DNA from: Acholeplasma hippikon
Lineage (GTDB): Bacteria > Bacillota_I > Bacilli_A > Acholeplasmatales > Acholeplasmataceae
NCBI RefSeq assembly: GCF_900660755.1
Contig: NZ_LR215050.1
Coordinates: 62,001 to 126,000, forward strand
DNA length: 64,000 bases
Direction: 5' to 3'
Of this stretch, positions 61,701 to 64,000 are shown piece after piece. Within the stretch, counting starts at the first letter, position 1; every line of letters starts with the position of its first letter. Made by a program: the position numbers and the translations under genes. The notes under the pieces were generated by a model that was given only the letters and a program-made list of their open reading frames with translations, was not told where the DNA came from and did no database searches.

Positions 61701-62012
61701 TCTAAAGAAAAATCTGGTGGTGAAACCCAAGTTCCATTCTATATTGTCATTGCTGCATCATTCCAACAACTACTTACTAAAAATAGAAGAGTTGATTCAG
61801 GATGTATCGTTTTATTCGACGAAGCATTTAATAACATGGATGAATCAAGAATTGATGCGATGATGAAGTTCTATAACTCATTATCGATTCAATTATTCAT
61901 CGCTGTTCCACCACAAAGAGTTTCAAACATTATTAACTACGTAACTACATCACTCGCAATTGTTAAAGATAATGACTTTGCGATTGTAGAGGCATTTAAA
62001 AGAGAGGTCTAA
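58749..62012 (+). CDS. jetC: Wadjet JetC-like / MukB-like SMC ATPase
   Basis: About 1087 aa; ATG 58749 is eight bases after AAGGAGG. The head is split: N-terminal Walker A SGENGSGKSTLLDALQYLL (about 31) and a C-terminal half with signature KSGGETQVPFYIVIAASF (about 990) and Walker B SGCIVLFDEAFNNMD (about 1020). Between them lie coiled coils (about 235-370, 640-720 and 770-840) and a hinge-like globular region. Length fits JetC (about 1100) rather than MukB (about 1490). It would extrude DNA loops with JetA/B. ptsI starts four bases after its stop. Confidence 0.92.
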   Translation: MKKLTKIKLVNWHLFSDQTIKIDDNTLISGENGSGKSTLLDALQYLLVGAKSGVKFNIAATDEARRSLEGYIRGRIGAENKEYLRNNDVITHVALEFYDEQHDEPSIIGCILELPKNGHLKERFYILDKVNIHDGLFMDGKTPRDYRSMKAYLKTLQLDLDPFNTQKEYRDALAKYFGIDAKKYAKILPKALAFRPIDLQSFVFEFLLDDEPIDIQSLKNNVTQLKRVEGQIRLDREKLEKLDKIVKLGEGLNQNLDQIKINEIMSKMAFIEKREAFLSSSEDLLNKVNAKYEVLKAEKEALDQLVEDNDTEIVELESAKNNDDVTRTLSNLKDQLEKKGEQYNDQKRLVSELKETLNREVEIYRDFVQLNPSASISGFLKYYTGNEENSKVLDLTSYLEGANAAAQGFHSALSVEKLELEKQRGNILGEINIAQSRLNALKRNVKTYPRNVQQLIDAINSELSSYYRKEIRVRPLCELIEVNDESWRNALEGYLGGQRFDLIIDPLYFNDALEVYDRVKTELGIYGVGLVNTSKIGEYTNHQPKSLATKVSTDHPYARSYVNMLMGYVICAENLQDLKNHQRAITRTCMTYSNYTARQINPKTYEVPYIGAQATMMQVELDQKLVNELQTDLNKVTDLLDKNQKALRLLNQSKLNHIVSTNMVRLFDVIKQTRKEFVELEEKVNTLSSNPKFAELENQLTDAKNKKRQLRLDYDKLSDKMADLRSEKTRILEQIEEARDSLQEYLDEQKTWTVKYPTLISTAYNQFSALKERYSNNYDIITRDLSQSTVAIQSQNARAESEVVNLMRQYIIQYHFGAAPEISELIHFEKEANLIRDNNLMKYEQEAIELRKASEIGFREEFVGKLRASIEAAQIQIEELNLALEGKKFGADTYKLTTRPSDNPEFKAYYDIIMGSDAILSHSLFTENLTKKNEVILMELFNRIASFDPENDKFALQFLDYRYYMSYDIEVTSENGNKSFFSKVSKEKSGGETQVPFYIVIAASFQQLLTKNRRVDSGCIVLFDEAFNNMDESRIDAMMKFYNSLSIQLFIAVPPQRVSNIINYVTTSLAIVKDNDFAIVEAFKREV

Positions 62013-62015
62013 TTT

Positions 62016-63731
62016 ATGAACGACATCAAACAAGGACTAAGCGTTTCAACAGGCGTTGCCATTGCCCGTATTCATCATTTATTTGATTTACCTCAAGTCG
62101 TGATTGAAAAGCGTGGTAAAGGCTTAGCATTCGAACAAGAAAGATTAAAAAACGCTTTAGCTGAAGCGGTAAAAGAATTAGAAGCATTAGCGAATCATGC
62201 CAAAGAAAAAGTTGGTCATGATGAGTCTAATATTTTTAATGCACAAGCGCTTATGTTAAAAGATCCTATGGTTTTAGATGTTAGTTTTAAAAAGCTTGAA
62301 AAGCATAATTATAATGCACCTTATGCTTTTAGAACAACCATGTCAGAAATGATTGATTTATTCGAAGTTTCTGATAACTTATATACAAAAGAAAGAGTAT
62401 CAGATTTAAAAGATATTACGAAACGTGTTTTAAATATCTTATCAGAGAAAAAAGAAGATTTAAAAGAAATAAATGAGGATGTAATTTTAGTTGCAGAAGA
62501 ATTATATCCATCTATAACAGTTCAATTAGATAAAACACATATTAAAGGCATTATTACAGAGAGAGGAAGTAAAACTTCCCACTCTGCAATTCTTGCACGT
62601 CAACTAGGTATTCCAGCAATTACAGGTGTTAAAGTATCTGAATTCATTGAAGGTGAAATCGCAATTATTGATGCGAAAAAAGGATTAGTGATACTTAATC
62701 CAAGTGTTTCTTATATTGAAAACTATTTAAGCATTGTTAAAAACATCGAAGCCCAAAATGAACTCTATATGAAAACTAAAGATTTACCAGCCAAAACAAT
62801 GGATGGTAAAGAAATAAAATTAAACGCTAATATTGGTTCAGTTGATGACTTAGTCCATGCACATTCATTTGGAGCAGACGGCATTGGGTTATTAAGAACT
62901 GAAAACCAATATATGGAATCAACTAACTTTCCAACAGAAGAAGAATTATATACTTTCTATAAAGAAGCATTAGAAGAATTTAAAGATTCTAAAGTTGTTG
63001 TAAGAACTCTGGATATTGGTGGAGATAAAGATGTAGCTTATTTAAACCGTAAACAAGAAGTTAATCCCTTCTTAGGACATCGAGGCATTCGCTACAGCTT
63101 AGGTTACCCATCACTATTTAAAACCCAGTTAAGAGCACTTTTACGTGCATCTAATTATGGGAACTTAAATGTGATGTTTCCAATGATTTCAACAGTTGAT
63201 GAAGTTTTAGAAGCTAAAAAAATAATCAAAGAAGCCAAAGAATCGCTTCATGAAGAGTTTGTTGAAGTGAAAAGCCCAAAAATAGGTATCATGATTGAAG
63301 TACCTAGTGCTGCGTTATTTGTTGATCGCTTTAGTAAACATATTGACTTTGTATCTATTGGAACAAATGACTTAATCCAGTACTTATTTGCAGCAGATAG
63401 AATGAATGATAAGATTAGTTACTTATACCAACCTTATCATCCAGTCTTACTTGAAACAATTGCTAAAATTGTTAAAGATGCACATAAAAATGGTATTAAA
63501 GTTTCTGTATGTGGAGAAATGGCAGGTCATCCAAAGCAAGCCCTTCTTTTATTGGGGTTAGGTGTTGATGAATTATCAATGAATGCCATTCAAATCCCAG
63601 AAATTAAGTATTTAATTTCAAAAACTAATGCATTAGACCTTGAAAAACTAGCACGAAAAGCTGTAAAATTAGATACGAACAAAGAAGTTCAAGAATTAAT
63701 TGAAAAGTATATTGAGAAGCTAGCTATCTAG
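62016..63731 (+). CDS. ptsI: PTS enzyme I, phosphoenolpyruvate-protein phosphotransferase
   Basis: 571 aa, full length. Phospho-His domain with GIITERGSKTSHSAILARQLGIPAI (active His about 189), then the PEP-binding barrel with GIGLLRTENQYM, VVRTLDIGGDK, GHRGIRYSLG, FVSIGTNDLIQYLFAADR and VCGEMAGHPKQ. Catalytic Cys is in the VCGEMAG motif. It passes phosphate from PEP to HPr. ptsH is not adjacent. It begins four bases after jetC, an unusual partner, with AGAGGT as ribosome site. Terminator at its stop. Confidence 0.96.
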   Translation: MNDIKQGLSVSTGVAIARIHHLFDLPQVVIEKRGKGLAFEQERLKNALAEAVKELEALANHAKEKVGHDESNIFNAQALMLKDPMVLDVSFKKLEKHNYNAPYAFRTTMSEMIDLFEVSDNLYTKERVSDLKDITKRVLNILSEKKEDLKEINEDVILVAEELYPSITVQLDKTHIKGIITERGSKTSHSAILARQLGIPAITGVKVSEFIEGEIAIIDAKKGLVILNPSVSYIENYLSIVKNIEAQNELYMKTKDLPAKTMDGKEIKLNANIGSVDDLVHAHSFGADGIGLLRTENQYMESTNFPTEEELYTFYKEALEEFKDSKVVVRTLDIGGDKDVAYLNRKQEVNPFLGHRGIRYSLGYPSLFKTQLRALLRASNYGNLNVMFPMISTVDEVLEAKKIIKEAKESLHEEFVEVKSPKIGIMIEVPSAALFVDRFSKHIDFVSIGTNDLIQYLFAADRMNDKISYLYQPYHPVLLETIAKIVKDAHKNGIKVSVCGEMAGHPKQALLLLGLGVDELSMNAIQIPEIKYLISKTNALDLEKLARKAVKLDTNKEVQELIEKYIEKLAI

Positions 63732-63742
63732 CTTCTTATTTT
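63715..63742 (+). terminator. Rho-independent terminator overlapping the ptsI stop
   Basis: GAAGCTAG-CTAT-CTAGCTTC is a perfect 8-bp stem followed by TTATTTT; the ptsI stop codon lies in the hairpin. It ends one base before tRNA-Ser, so the tRNA needs readthrough or a promoter inside ptsI. Confidence 0.82.
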
Positions 63743-63831
63743 GGAACAATACTCAAGTGGCTGAAGAGGCAGGCTTGGAAAGCTTGTAGGCTGTCAAAGG
63801 CGCGCGGGTTCAAATCCCGCTTGTTCCGCCA
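63743..63831 (+). tRNA. tRNA-Ser (anticodon GGA)
   Basis: Acceptor GGAACAA pairs with TTGTTCC at 63821-63827; discriminator G and encoded CCA follow. The anticodon loop TTGGAAA gives GGA. The long variable arm (GTAGGCTGTCAAAGGCGC region) is typical of a class II serine tRNA. T-loop GGTTCAAATCC present. Confidence 0.97.
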
Positions 63832-63843
63832 TATTGAATGCAT

Positions 63844-63872
63844 AGGTTTGATACAATGTCAGACCTTTTTTA
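63844..63872 (+). terminator. tRNA-Ser terminator
   Basis: AGGTTTGA pairs with TCAGACCT (one G-U), followed by TTTTTTATTT. Confidence 0.8.
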
Positions 63873-63915
63873 TTTGTTGGCAGAAAGGGGAAAATCTCCT
63901 ATTCGCCAGTTTTGT

Positions 63916-63966
63916 AGAGACTTGTAGTAGTCAGTTTTTAGGCTATTATTAGGTCTCTTTTTTATT
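63916..63966 (+). terminator. Second terminator-like hairpin near the window end
   Basis: AGAGACTT and AGGTCTCT pair over a 27-nt loop and are followed by a T-run. The last 34 bases of the window show nothing else. Confidence 0.5.
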
Positions 63967-64000
63967 TTCTAATCAACTATTTAACGATTACCATACTTTT

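Noticed and set aside
56760-62012. Complete four-gene Wadjet system
   Set aside because: JetD is absent on both sides, so only a JetABC complex is claimed.

Overview
The window is AT-rich, gene-dense DNA with almost every gene on the + strand. TGA is a normal stop codon (for example at 1172, 13820 and 23817) and tryptophan is TGG. Gene content points to a low-GC Gram-positive lineage close to Acholeplasma, i.e. a wall-less mollicute that keeps the standard code: a BMP-type lipoprotein with its nucleoside ABC transporter, an LTA-synthase-like sulfatase, a DUF350 / glutathionylspermidine-synthase-like pair, a UvrX/YolD pair and ptsI. No peptidoglycan synthesis gene is seen. The placement is an inference from gene families, not a phylogeny.

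Layout. 1-3.0 kb: a heterodimeric ABC exporter, cut by the window start, then tRNA-Arg(UCU). 3.1-16.0 kb: accessory DNA downstream of that tRNA. Its three junction sequences fit two related integrative elements sitting in tandem. Element 1 (about 3.13-11.13 kb) is a decayed prophage with a terminase large-subunit remnant, a copy of an IS3-family insertion sequence, two holin-like genes and small cargo genes including a HExxH protein and a DUF3800 protein. Element 2 (about 11.13-16.04 kb) carries a transposase fossil and a cassette of a secreted beta-rich protein with a three-gene ABC exporter. No integrase gene is visible in either. 16.1-19.0 kb is a decaying zone with a PhnB-like pseudogene, a start-less heavy-metal-binding domain and a NUDIX gene.

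19-36 kb is core-like: a phosphatase, a DHFR-fold reductase, a lipoprotein cyclophilin, an LTA-synthase-like enzyme with a probably leaderless mRNA, a glutathione peroxidase, an ABC pair, a LytTR two-component system with three zinc-ribbon membrane proteins, a four-gene nucleoside uptake locus, and a three-gene redox/VOC/MarR operon behind a promoter with an embedded palindrome. A 420-bp non-coding stretch (36.2-36.6 kb) holds two perfect DnaA boxes.

36.6-56.6 kb: an ABC-2 exporter with paired permeases, an AAA-like kinase, an acetyltransferase, an orphan LytTR regulator, a dead bIg-like lipoprotein, a GT8 glycosyltransferase, the UvrX/YolD translesion pair, the DUF350/ATP-grasp operon, a NagZ plus beta-lactamase-fold pair resembling muropeptide salvage, a MacB-type ABC system, a PTS EIIA with a DsbA-like protein, and a DEAD-box helicase.

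56.7-63.7 kb: the most interesting core-like locus, a MukFEB/Wadjet-type JetA-JetB-JetC operon that lacks the JetD nuclease and runs directly into ptsI. tRNA-Ser(GGA) follows at 63.74 kb.
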